A stretch of 10,615 nt of DNA from HGM04593 sp964423665. GTDB lineage: Bacteria > Bacteroidota > Bacteroidia > Bacteroidales > Bacteroidaceae. The notes beneath the pieces were generated by a model, which did not search any database, was not told the origin of the DNA, and saw only the letters and a list, made by a program, of their open reading frames with translations. The position numbers were made by a program, and so were the translations under genes. This document shows, in pieces, positions 1 to 6,847 of this stretch (position 1 is the first letter of the stretch; every line of letters begins with the position of its first letter). The stretch lies in NCBI GenBank assembly GCA_964423665.1, contig CAYRFX010000070.1:1-10615 (forward strand). Direction: 5' to 3'.

Positions 1-2
1 GC

Positions 3-146
3 ATTATTGACGCTCTTGCGCAATTCAATATTGCGCTTTTCACTATAAACGACCCGGCGGAACTGCCGCTTGATAAGTTCGATGATATTAATAAAGTGAA
101 GATGATATACACCGATTATATTCACCCTGCAGAGAGTGATAAATGA
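3..146 (+). CDS. 3' end of an unrecognised gene (partial)
   Basis: An open frame enters from the left edge and ends at TGA 144-146, giving the last 47 residues of a protein. The visible tail begins IIDALAQFNIALFT, continues through a mixed-charge stretch (NDPAELPLDKFDD) and ends HPAESDK. The other two + frames are closed near the edge (stops at 8-10 and 46-48), and codon use looks coding. I do not recognise the family from this fragment: there is no clear catalytic motif, membrane segment or cysteine cluster. It converges on the minus-strand FHA gene, whose stop lies 80 bp away, and a weak AT-rich hairpin lies between them. The reading of this fragment as a real gene end is moderately safe; its function is unknown. 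Confidence 0.6.
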   Translation: MIDALAQFNIALFTINDPAELPLDKFDDINKVKMIYTDYIHPAESDK

Positions 147-161
147 GCAACTCGCTTCGGT

Positions 162-185
162 TTGTAAAAGAAATTACAATTTTCT
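162..185 (+). terminator. weak AT-rich hairpin in a convergent gap, possible terminator
   Basis: The sequence TTGTAA (162-167) pairs with TTACAA (174-179) around a 6-nt A-rich loop and is followed by TTTTCTT. The stem is short and low in GC, so this is only a possible intrinsic terminator for the left-edge gene. The 80-bp gap shows no other structure. Confidence 0.3.
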
Positions 186-226
186 TATGCGTTGCCACGA
201 AAGCATCTTTATAGTGTGATAGAATG

Positions 227-718
227 CTACTCCTCGTCGGGGGTATGCAGAATAAGAGTTGTTGCGCCTAGCGTAATTATTGCACCAGCCTCAATGCGCA
301 ACCTTTCTTTGTTACCGAGAATACGGTTCATAACAAACGTGCCAGTAACGCTTTGATTGTCGCGTATTGTGTAAATGAGTTCGTCGCCGTATCCGCGTTT
401 TACATTTACAATGCAATGGCGGCGATCCATGCTGGGGTCGCTTGTCTCAATGGGCAGTGTAACAACGGTGCCTTTGTTGTAACGCCCGATAAGGTTATCG
501 CCTTCCTGCAACGGCAAAATTTGCTTGAAGCAGAAACGATTCTCAATTACAGTCAAATAACCCAGGTCCTCGGTCTCCACCTCTTCATCTTCTCCGATGC
601 GCACGGTGAAACTCTTGCGGCATTGCTCGCACTCAAACACAAGTGATTGCCCTGCTTGATAATTGCTGCTGTCAAAATCAATAGGGTGGTCGCATTTTGG
701 ACAGATAATCTTCTTCAT
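227..718 (-). CDS. zinc-ribbon plus FHA domain protein
   Basis: This is a 163-residue cytoplasmic protein with no signal peptide or membrane segment. The N-terminus carries a zinc-ribbon knuckle pair (C6-x2-C9 and C30-x2-C33). An acidic linker (about 42-51) leads to a forkhead-associated domain (about 60-160), with the GR signature at 78-79, DRRHC at 98-102 and DNQSVTGTFVMN at 120-131. FHA domains bind phosphothreonine peptides. The canonical S-R-x-H here reads D-R-R-H, so an aspartate replaces the serine that usually contacts phosphate. The ATG directly follows the TAA of the upstream HU/SPOR gene with no gap, so the two are almost certainly co-transcribed and perhaps translationally coupled. 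The partner kinase and ligand are not visible here. The domain calls are strong; the biological role is unknown. Confidence 0.88.
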   Translation of the reverse strand: MKKIICPKCDHPIDFDSSNYQAGQSLVFECEQCRKSFTVRIGEDEEVETEDLGYLTVIENRFCFKQILPLQEGDNLIGRYNKGTVVTLPIETSDPSMDRRHCIVNVKRGYGDELIYTIRDNQSVTGTFVMNRILGNKERLRIEAGAIITLGATTLILHTPDEE

Positions 719-1738
719 TTATTGGGCATTTGTTTGTAGAATCCACGCATCGGGGAAGGTACTCTTCAGTTCCTTCACAGCCTCCATGGCATCTTTGTTG
801 CTCTCATACTCGCCAATAGATATACGATGTCTTCCGCCACCTTTTACAACAGAGTAGTTTGCTGCCATTTTTGCCGATAGTTCCTCTATTGCAAGTTGTG
901 CGTTGCTCTCATTTGGCGAGCTTGCAACAATTATATGAAATACTTTTTTCTTTTCGACAGGTGTGGTAATCTCTTCGTTACCTATAACAGCCGAGGCTGC
1001 CACAGCCTCCTCTTTGGGCGCAACGGGAGATGCTTGCTCTGCAGGGGGCTCTGCAATCTTGCCATTTGCATCAATAGGCATAATCTCGCAATTCGAAACT
1101 TCATTTTCCACATGCTTGGGAGCAGGGGCTGCAACTTGTTGCATGAGAGATATTTGCTCGTTTGATGCAAAACCGGTAAACGATGCTTGCATACTCTTTT
1201 TGTAAGCACTGTCGCTCATGGGGGTAACAAAGATGAAAGTAAGAATGATTGCTGCCACGGCTGCAATGTATTTGCCCAAGTCGCGATGCTTAATCACAAT
1301 CTTTCTATCCTCGCAGTCGCGCAACAAGGGAAAGGCAAAAGGCTCGAATCCGAAATTCTCGGGGTCGTCAATGCCATTGGCATCAACATCAAATGAAAGT
1401 TCTCCTTTAATGTTCATGTGGAAAGTTCCCAGCTCGCCGAAACGTACAACACTGTCGCGGGAGAGGGACTCACGCAGGGCGTTTATCTCGCAGTTCATTC
1501 TCTTGCCGGCCTCCTCGTATGTGAGTTGTTCGCGGTCGATATATTCCGATATGAGCAAAGCATCGTCAATTTTCACCTGCGGATTGAAGCGCATGGTACG
1601 ATAAGGGGGGACGAACACTCGCTCCTCCACATTGTAATGTGCCGGCACCTCGTCGGTTAAAAATGCGCCCATTCCGGGTATAATCACGCAGTTGTGTCGC
1701 GCAACAAGATACGATATGTATTTTATTAGATTTTCCAC
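719..1738 (-). CDS. HU/CCDC81-like domain, transmembrane and SPOR domain protein
   Basis: This 339-residue protein starts with a HU-like region of the type found at the N-terminus of Bacteroidota HU-CCDC81/SPOR proteins (about 1-60; note CVIIPGMGAFLTDE at 17-30). A second similar region follows (about 60-130; RFGELGTFHM at 99-108). Next come a single hydrophobic segment (about 157-174), an Ala/Pro/Glu-rich linker (about 200-262) and a C-terminal SPOR domain (about 266-336). SPOR domains bind peptidoglycan with denuded glycan strands. The expected layout is a cytoplasmic DNA- or protein-binding N-terminus, one membrane crossing and a periplasmic wall-binding end, which hints at a link between nucleoid or division site and the wall; this is inference. 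The start is GTG, chosen because the HU-like fold begins there. It leads a two-gene unit with the FHA gene. Confidence 0.88.
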   Translation of the reverse strand: MENLIKYISYLVARHNCVIIPGMGAFLTDEVPAHYNVEERVFVPPYRTMRFNPQVKIDDALLISEYIDREQLTYEEAGKRMNCEINALRESLSRDSVVRFGELGTFHMNIKGELSFDVDANGIDDPENFGFEPFAFPLLRDCEDRKIVIKHRDLGKYIAAVAAIILTFIFVTPMSDSAYKKSMQASFTGFASNEQISLMQQVAAPAPKHVENEVSNCEIMPIDANGKIAEPPAEQASPVAPKEEAVAASAVIGNEEITTPVEKKKVFHIIVASSPNESNAQLAIEELSAKMAANYSVVKGGGRHRISIGEYESNKDAMEAVKELKSTFPDAWILQTNAQ

Positions 1739-1741
1739 GAA

Positions 1742-1774
1742 GCAAAAATAATAAAAAACTCTCTCTCCACAATA
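1742..1774 (-). promoter_or_regulatory. Bacteroidota-type promoter of the HU/SPOR-FHA unit
   Basis: On the minus strand TATTTTTGC (1750 down to 1742) is a perfect match to the Bacteroidota -7 consensus TAnnTTTG. A TTG lies 19 nt upstream (1772-1770), where the -33 element is expected. The last G of the box (1743) lies only 5 nt before the first base of the GTG start (1738), so the predicted transcript begins at or within a few bases of the start codon. Confidence 0.55.
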
Positions 1775-1823
1775 TCTTTTACCAATAAATTATATGCAAT
1801 TTTATTTTTTAATGACCCTCTCC

Positions 1824-1856
1824 TTGAAAATGATGACAAAAAAGCACTATCTTCGC
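1824..1856 (+). promoter_or_regulatory. probable Bacteroidota-type promoter of the U32 gene
   Basis: TATCTTCGC (1848-1856) matches the -7 consensus TAnnTTTG with one mismatch, and a TTG lies 21 nt upstream (1824-1826). Transcription would start near 1860, which makes the ATG at 1859 an unlikely start and favours the one at 1877. The divergent gap 1739-1858 holds this site and the opposite-facing promoter and is otherwise AT-rich without other visible signals. Confidence 0.45.
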
Positions 1857-1876
1857 AAATGCAAATAAATCACACA

Positions 1877-3697
1877 ATGTCCCAAGCTCGCAAAATAGAA
1901 CTTCTTGCCCCTGCGCGTAATTTGGAAACAGGCATAGCTGCGATAGACAGTGGTGCCGATGCTGTTTATATAGGTGCAGCGCAGTTTGGAGCGCGGCAGG
2001 CTGCAGGGAACTCTGTCGAGGATATTGCCCGCCTGGTCGATTATGCGCATCTCTTTGGTGTCAAGGTGTATGTAACTCTTAACACCATCTTAACCGACGA
2101 GGAGATACAACCGGTGGAGCAACTTGTAAATGAACTCTACAAAATTGGAGTAGATGCTCTCATCGTTCAGGATTTTGCAATAACAAAAATGAATATACCG
2201 CCCATTCCACTGCATTGCAGCACTCAAATGGATAACCGCACGGTGGATAAGGCGCGTTTCCTTGCGCAGACAGGCTTCCCGCGCATAGTGCTTGCCCGCG
2301 AGCTCACCCTTGGTAAAATAGCAGAGATTCATCACGCAGTGCCCCAAACCGAGCTCGAAGTCTTTGTACATGGAGCACTTTGTGTCAGCTACAGCGGCAG
2401 GTGCTACGCTTCCCAACATTGTTTCGGGCGCAGTGCCAACCGTGGTGCCTGCGCTCAGTTCTGTCGCTTGCCGTTCAATCTTGCCGATGCCGATGGTAAT
2501 ATAATAAAAGAGGAGAAACATTTTCTCTCGCTCAAAGATATGAACCGCAGCGCAATGCTCGAAGAGATGCTTGATGCAGGTGTCTCCTCTCTGAAGATAG
2601 AAGGGAGACTTAAAGATATCTCATATGTGAAGAACATTACAGCGTATTATCGTCAATGCCTCGATGAGATAATGGCTCGCCGTTCTTGCTATGTGCGAGC
2701 CTCGTATGGCATCACTACCCCCCATTATACACCCTCTCCCACAAAGAGCTTTAATCGTGGTTTCACCACATATTTCCTTGATGGGAACCGTGGGGATATA
2801 ACCTCTTTCGACACTCCTAAATCCATTGGTGAATATGCCGGGCAGGTAAAATTTGTCTCCCGCAGCTATTTTACAATCACAGGGGGTTGTTTTAATAATG
2901 GTGACGGCGCCTGTTTCATTGCCCCCGACGGCAAGTTGCAAGGTTTTCACATAAACAGGGTTGATGGTAACAGGATATTCCCACACAATATGCCTGTAAT
3001 ATCTCCCGGTACACATCTTTATCGTAATTACGATTGTGAATTTGAACGCCTTCTTTCGCGCCCTCTCGCACCGCGTCGTCTTTCTGTTTCGATAGCTTTT
3101 GCAACCACTCCCACAGGATTTTCTCTCACCGGAATAACAGAAAACGGGGTATCTTGCACAGTAGATGCAAACGTGAATAAAGAAGAAGCACACAAGCCCC
3201 AGCACGAAAATATAGTCACACAACTGAAAAAATGGGGCAATACACCTTTTGATGCAACAAAAGTGGAGGTGGAAAACGCCGAAAACAGCTTTGTGCCATC
3301 GTCGTTGCTTTCCGACATGCGTCGTCGCCTTTGCGACAGCCTGCTTTCAGCTCTGCGTGCCTGCCACCCGCGTGAAACGATGCCACCCATTATAAAAGCA
3401 CCTTTTGCAAACTTGGCAATAGATTATACCGCCAATGTATCCAACAGCCTTGCCCGCGCCTTCTATACAGAACGAGGTGTGCCACAAGTTGCTCCTGCTT
3501 ATGAACTGCAACCTGTAACAGGCTCACCGTTAATGTATTGCAAGCATTGTATAAAATATTCAATGGGGTGGTGCACTCGCACCGGAGAGAAATCTCCCTA
3601 TAAGGAACCATATTATCTTGTCTCTGCCGACGGGAGACGTTTCCGCCTTCAGTTCAACTGCAAAGAGTGCATGATGACCGTTCTTGCCGATAGCTGA
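1877..3697 (+). CDS. U32 family protein, RlhA/TrhP-like RNA hydroxylation factor
   Basis: This is a U32 'peptidase' family protein of 606 residues. Characterised relatives RlhA (23S rRNA) and TrhP (wobble tRNA) are Fe-S proteins needed for RNA cytidine or uridine hydroxylation and depend on prephenate; a true protease role is doubtful for them. The N-terminus is the typical KIELLAPARN followed by GADAVYIG. The family signature EVFVHGALC...SGRC is present, with four likely cluster cysteines at 169, 176, 192 and 196 (numbered from this ATG). Residues about 290-550 form the extension seen in long U32 proteins. The C-terminus adds CKHC (555-558), C566 and CKEC (595-598), a second possible metal site. 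An ATG at 1859 would add six residues but lies against the -7 box. The gene is monocistronic, divergent from HU/SPOR. The rRNA versus tRNA target cannot be decided from sequence alone; the length is closer to RlhA. Confidence 0.88.
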   Translation: MSQARKIELLAPARNLETGIAAIDSGADAVYIGAAQFGARQAAGNSVEDIARLVDYAHLFGVKVYVTLNTILTDEEIQPVEQLVNELYKIGVDALIVQDFAITKMNIPPIPLHCSTQMDNRTVDKARFLAQTGFPRIVLARELTLGKIAEIHHAVPQTELEVFVHGALCVSYSGRCYASQHCFGRSANRGACAQFCRLPFNLADADGNIIKEEKHFLSLKDMNRSAMLEEMLDAGVSSLKIEGRLKDISYVKNITAYYRQCLDEIMARRSCYVRASYGITTPHYTPSPTKSFNRGFTTYFLDGNRGDITSFDTPKSIGEYAGQVKFVSRSYFTITGGCFNNGDGACFIAPDGKLQGFHINRVDGNRIFPHNMPVISPGTHLYRNYDCEFERLLSRPLAPRRLSVSIAFATTPTGFSLTGITENGVSCTVDANVNKEEAHKPQHENIVTQLKKWGNTPFDATKVEVENAENSFVPSSLLSDMRRRLCDSLLSALRACHPRETMPPIIKAPFANLAIDYTANVSNSLARAFYTERGVPQVAPAYELQPVTGSPLMYCKHCIKYSMGWCTRTGEKSPYKEPYYLVSADGRRFRLQFNCKECMMTVLADS

Positions 3698-3790
3698 AAT
3701 TTATAGAAATATATTTTTAACAAAAATTAACCTCTAAAATTAAACTTTTTACTTTCTCGCGCTGTTTAATATATGTGTTTTTCATAGTAA

Positions 3791-3798
3791 TAGATTTG
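3791..3798 (+). promoter_or_regulatory. perfect -7 box in front of a putative small RNA
   Basis: TAGATTTG matches TAnnTTTG exactly and lies about 95 bp downstream of the U32 stop, with no protein gene after it. No clear TTG occurs 19-21 nt upstream, so promoter strength is uncertain. The predicted start of transcription is near 3803, just before the first hairpin. Confidence 0.45.
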
Positions 3799-3802
3799 GC
3801 GG

Positions 3803-3892
3803 TCGTGTCCACTTGCGAAAGCCGACACCCGAACGGGTAAAAGCGTTTACTCGGACAAGCTACATTCCCTCCCCTTGGAATGTAGCTTTTTT
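3803..3892 (+). ncRNA. putative structured small RNA of about 90 nt
   Basis: Between the U32 gene and the convergent addB gene the + strand can form three consecutive hairpins. Hairpin 1 is GTGTC (3805-3809) with GACAC (3824-3828), enclosing CTT-GCGA-AAG, a GNRA-type loop. Hairpin 2 is an 8-bp stem CGGGTAAA (3834-3841) with TTTACTCG (3846-3853), including one G-U pair, around loop AGCG. Hairpin 3 is the terminator (3857-3892). An alternative closing pair GTCC (3807-3810) with GGAC (3853-3856) is possible. A perfect -7 box ends 5 nt before the predicted start. I do not recognise it as tRNA, tmRNA, SRP RNA, 6S or RNase P RNA. It could instead be a structured 3' UTR of the U32 mRNA, or both. It is antisense to the sequence just downstream of addB, so it might also interact with readthrough addAB transcripts. 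Confidence 0.5.
3857..3892 (+). terminator. strong intrinsic terminator
   Basis: A perfect 12-bp stem, AAGCTACATTCC (3857-3868) with GGAATGTAGCTT (3877-3888), encloses the 8-nt loop CTCCCCTT and runs into six Ts (3887-3892). There is no matching T-tract on the minus strand, so it is built for + strand transcripts: the putative small RNA and any readthrough from the U32 gene. The convergent addB gene ends at 3903, so its mRNA could also use the hairpin as a 3' end stabiliser. Confidence 0.85.
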
Positions 3893-3902
3893 ATATACTT
3901 TT

Positions 3903-6842
3903 TTATCTTCCGCAAATGCTTTTATATTCACAATATTCACATCGTTTCTTTTTGTCGGTAGGCTCAAAGTCTCTTTTCTCGTCAAAAATATTTTGCAGAA
4001 CCTCCTGCAGATGATTAAGAAAATCCTTTTTATATTCCGCAACGTCCTCTATAATCTTCTTATTGATGTCAATTACAAAATCCTCATGCAGCGCATTGTC
4101 TTTCCTCACAAGATAGATAAGTTCGGGTATCACCTTGCTTATGCCTGCTTTTTTTACCTCTTCCACCCATGAGAGTTCTTCGTCTTTGCTATAATCTTTG
4201 CCGTTGTTTACCAGTTCAATAACAGCAACGGCATATAGAAGAGCCTGAAAACGATAGCCCGCGCTCTCACCCTCGTGAGCAAAAATCTCTTCCAACGAAC
4301 TTTTGCTATCGAGTTTCTTATCTTTTCCGGTTTTATAGTCTATTATAATCAACGTATCGTTCTTGGCATCTATGCGGTCAATTTTTCCTCCAATATTTAT
4401 AGTAATATCTTCTCCGTTCCTTTTCTTAAAGGTGTAAGGGAATTTCACCGCCTTTTCGCCACCAATGTATTTGAACGGGGTGTATGCTTTGTCCATCTTC
4501 ACAAGGCGTTGAAGGAAACGATGCATCACTCTTCTGTTGATAAGCTGCTCACCGTTGTAAACCACTCTGTTGCCTTTCTTGAAGAATAGTTCTCCAAAAG
4601 CATTGTCAATATAATTGGTCAGCAGCAAAGGGTTCTCTTCCAATCTCTGCAAGTCGCTCTTGTCTATCGTGCCGTTGTTGTTCTTCTTTATATCATCATA
4701 CATGAATTCCGCAGCAAGATGGAAAATATCTCCAAAGTCATTTGCTTCAAGTTCCGTCTTAACCTCTTTTGCCTCTTTCAATCCCATTACATAATAATAG
4801 AAGAATTTTAATTCGCATTCCAGAAATTTATTTATGCCTGATGGGGAGAGAGTCAATCCCGGCTTGTTTGTGCCAGTGTCAAACTTTTTATGCAGAATTT
4901 GCATTATAGCATGGCTCTTCTTGATATTTTTAGCTTCAATTTTGCCATTTATCTGCTCGGCATCTAAATGCAGACGTTTCACATCATACATATTCTCTCC
5001 AAGAATTTGCAACAGATAGCGTGAGCACTCTGCTTTTCCGTTGCTCTCCGTTGAGTTATTGAATACCACGGTAATATTTTCGGCTCTTTGCAGCAAGCGA
5101 TAAAAATAATAAGCATAAATGGAATCCCTATGTTCGCTCATTGTCAGCCCGAAGGCGCGTCGCAGATTGTATGGGATAAAAGAGTTGTCGTTGCTGCTTT
5201 TGGGCAGGTTTCCTTCATTTGCAGCAAGTACCAGAATATTCTTAAAATCAAGGTTGCGTGTCTCTAACAATCCCATAATCTGCAATCCCACAACCGGCTC
5301 GCCGTGAAAAGGCATGCTTTGCTGGGACAATATGCGTATCAGCAGGCTGCCCAGTGCAGGTTGTTGCAAATCTATCTCACCGCTTTCAAGCAGAGCAAGC
5401 AGGCGTTGTGTCTGGCTATGAGCTTTTAACAAAGCTTCGCAGAAGAGCTCCTCGTAGAGATTGTTGTCTATTTCTCCAATCTTTGCACGCTCGTTGGCTA
5501 TTGCATATATAAGCGCAGCAATGTTCCTTATCCACTCGGTATTATTGGCGGGTCTTGTAAAGGCAAGACCTAAAATATCATCACAACACAGTTCTTCGTC
5601 GCTGGGGAAAAAGCGTTTTTCACTAAGTAGCTTTTCGCGTAAGCCGGCAGCCTTTTCGCTGCTCTGTATTATGTAAGGGTGCTTTAGAATCCTCTCCACA
5701 GCCGATAACATAAAACACCTCTGCTTCTCGTCATATCCTCGTGTTTGCAGTTCAACAAGCATCTTGACAAGGCTGAATACCGGCGTATGTGAAATTGGGA
5801 AACCCATGGTAACGTTAAGCAGGTTGAGTTGCCGTTCGTTAATTTTGTCGGGCAATGCGTGCAAAGCCGATTCGAGCATCGTCTCATCGCATAGTACTAT
5901 AGCTGTTTCAACCTCCTTTTCTCCAAGATTTTCTTCAAGCCATTGCGGAATATATCGTGTCTGTATATTATCGGTGCTTGCCGATACAAATGTAACATTC
6001 TTTTTATTTTTAAGATTGTTGAAAAACTCTTTGTCAAGGGCGTTAGTGTAGCGTTGCAGGTTCATTCGCATGAAGTGCCCCGCCTCGTGCTGCATATTCC
6101 CCGTATAATGCGTGTCATAGTCCCAATAGAAAAGAGCCTTTCCATCTTTTTTCAAAATATCGAAAAGTTTCCTCTCAACACCATTCAAGGCATTGAAACC
6201 AACAAAGACATATTTATCATAGGAGAGGTTTATACCTTCATTATTTTCAATGACATCTCGGCACAGCATGCCCTCGTAAGCAAGATGTTTCTTTCTCAAA
6301 CACTCTTTGAAACTTTTATAAATAGGGTAGAGGACCTCCCAAGTGCTTTTGAATTTGTTTTTTATCTCGCTCTCCTTCTCCGGTGCAAAATTTGCAAAAA
6401 ACTGCATCACCGCCTTCTGTTGCTCCTCGCTGAGAATATCTTTTGCCGTTCCAAATTTGCGCAAATCCTCAATGTTCGCAAAAAGCTTTTGCGCGTCGGC
6501 AAGGTTCTTGTCAATATCGTCAAAATCCCTAATAAGCATCTCGCCCCAATAGTAGAATTTATCGAGGCTCTCGTTGCTGTTTGTGTAATTCTGATATACC
6601 TTGTGCAGCAAGCTCACCAGCAGCACCGGATCGCCAACAATACTGTCAGAACTCTGCTCAAACAATTCACTTATGGTAATACACGCAGGGCTCCATGCGG
6701 CTCCGTCTCCAATCTTTTCAAGCAGATATTCATTAAAGAAAAGCCCGGCACGTTTGTTGGGGAATACCATGGCAACTCCCTCGAAATTTCCATTCAGCCG
6801 GGTATATAAATCATCGGTTACAATCTTCAAAAATGGTTCCAT
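3903..6842 (-). CDS. addB: AddB/RexB-like subunit with Fe-S PD-(D/E)XK nuclease
   Basis: This 979-residue protein is the AddB-type partner of the AddA-like helicase encoded 5 nt upstream. In AddAB enzymes AddB supplies a second nuclease, for the opposite strand, and Chi-type recognition during RecA-dependent repair. The C-terminal nuclease domain (about 663-979) shows H708, D822 in GGKIDRID, D835-Y-K837 and Q866 in QALLYA. Four cysteines form the expected iron staple: C676 and then C968-x2-C971-x5-C977. The N-terminal part resembles a helicase fold (VAMVFPNKRAGLFF at 23-36; VVGLQIMGLLETRNLDF at 517-533). It has no GxxGxGK(S/T) Walker A, so it probably lacks ATPase activity, as RecC and some AddB proteins do. 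The ATG start is fixed by the upstream stop, and no room remains for a missing motif. The symbol is given by homology class. Confidence 0.9.
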   Translation of the reverse strand: MEPFLKIVTDDLYTRLNGNFEGVAMVFPNKRAGLFFNEYLLEKIGDGAAWSPACITISELFEQSSDSIVGDPVLLVSLLHKVYQNYTNSNESLDKFYYWGEMLIRDFDDIDKNLADAQKLFANIEDLRKFGTAKDILSEEQQKAVMQFFANFAPEKESEIKNKFKSTWEVLYPIYKSFKECLRKKHLAYEGMLCRDVIENNEGINLSYDKYVFVGFNALNGVERKLFDILKKDGKALFYWDYDTHYTGNMQHEAGHFMRMNLQRYTNALDKEFFNNLKNKKNVTFVSASTDNIQTRYIPQWLEENLGEKEVETAIVLCDETMLESALHALPDKINERQLNLLNVTMGFPISHTPVFSLVKMLVELQTRGYDEKQRCFMLSAVERILKHPYIIQSSEKAAGLREKLLSEKRFFPSDEELCCDDILGLAFTRPANNTEWIRNIAALIYAIANERAKIGEIDNNLYEELFCEALLKAHSQTQRLLALLESGEIDLQQPALGSLLIRILSQQSMPFHGEPVVGLQIMGLLETRNLDFKNILVLAANEGNLPKSSNDNSFIPYNLRRAFGLTMSEHRDSIYAYYFYRLLQRAENITVVFNNSTESNGKAECSRYLLQILGENMYDVKRLHLDAEQINGKIEAKNIKKSHAIMQILHKKFDTGTNKPGLTLSPSGINKFLECELKFFYYYVMGLKEAKEVKTELEANDFGDIFHLAAEFMYDDIKKNNNGTIDKSDLQRLEENPLLLTNYIDNAFGELFFKKGNRVVYNGEQLINRRVMHRFLQRLVKMDKAYTPFKYIGGEKAVKFPYTFKKRNGEDITINIGGKIDRIDAKNDTLIIIDYKTGKDKKLDSKSSLEEIFAHEGESAGYRFQALLYAVAVIELVNNGKDYSKDEELSWVEEVKKAGISKVIPELIYLVRKDNALHEDFVIDINKKIIEDVAEYKKDFLNHLQEVLQNIFDEKRDFEPTDKKKRCEYCEYKSICGR

Positions 6843-6847
6843 ATTGC

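Noticed and set aside
2621..3223. 200-codon minus-strand open frame opposite the U32 gene
   Set aside because: It is the complement of a conserved gene, with no domain, start signal or operon context.
3803..3860. Possible tRNA or tmRNA fragment (CCGAAC and short stems)
   Set aside because: There is no cloverleaf, no GTTCGA T-loop in the right place and no CCA-type acceptor; the stems fit a three-hairpin small RNA instead.
5943..6809. 288-codon + strand open frame inside addB
   Set aside because: It lies wholly within a well-supported gene on the other strand, and its hydrophobic composition is that of an antisense shadow.
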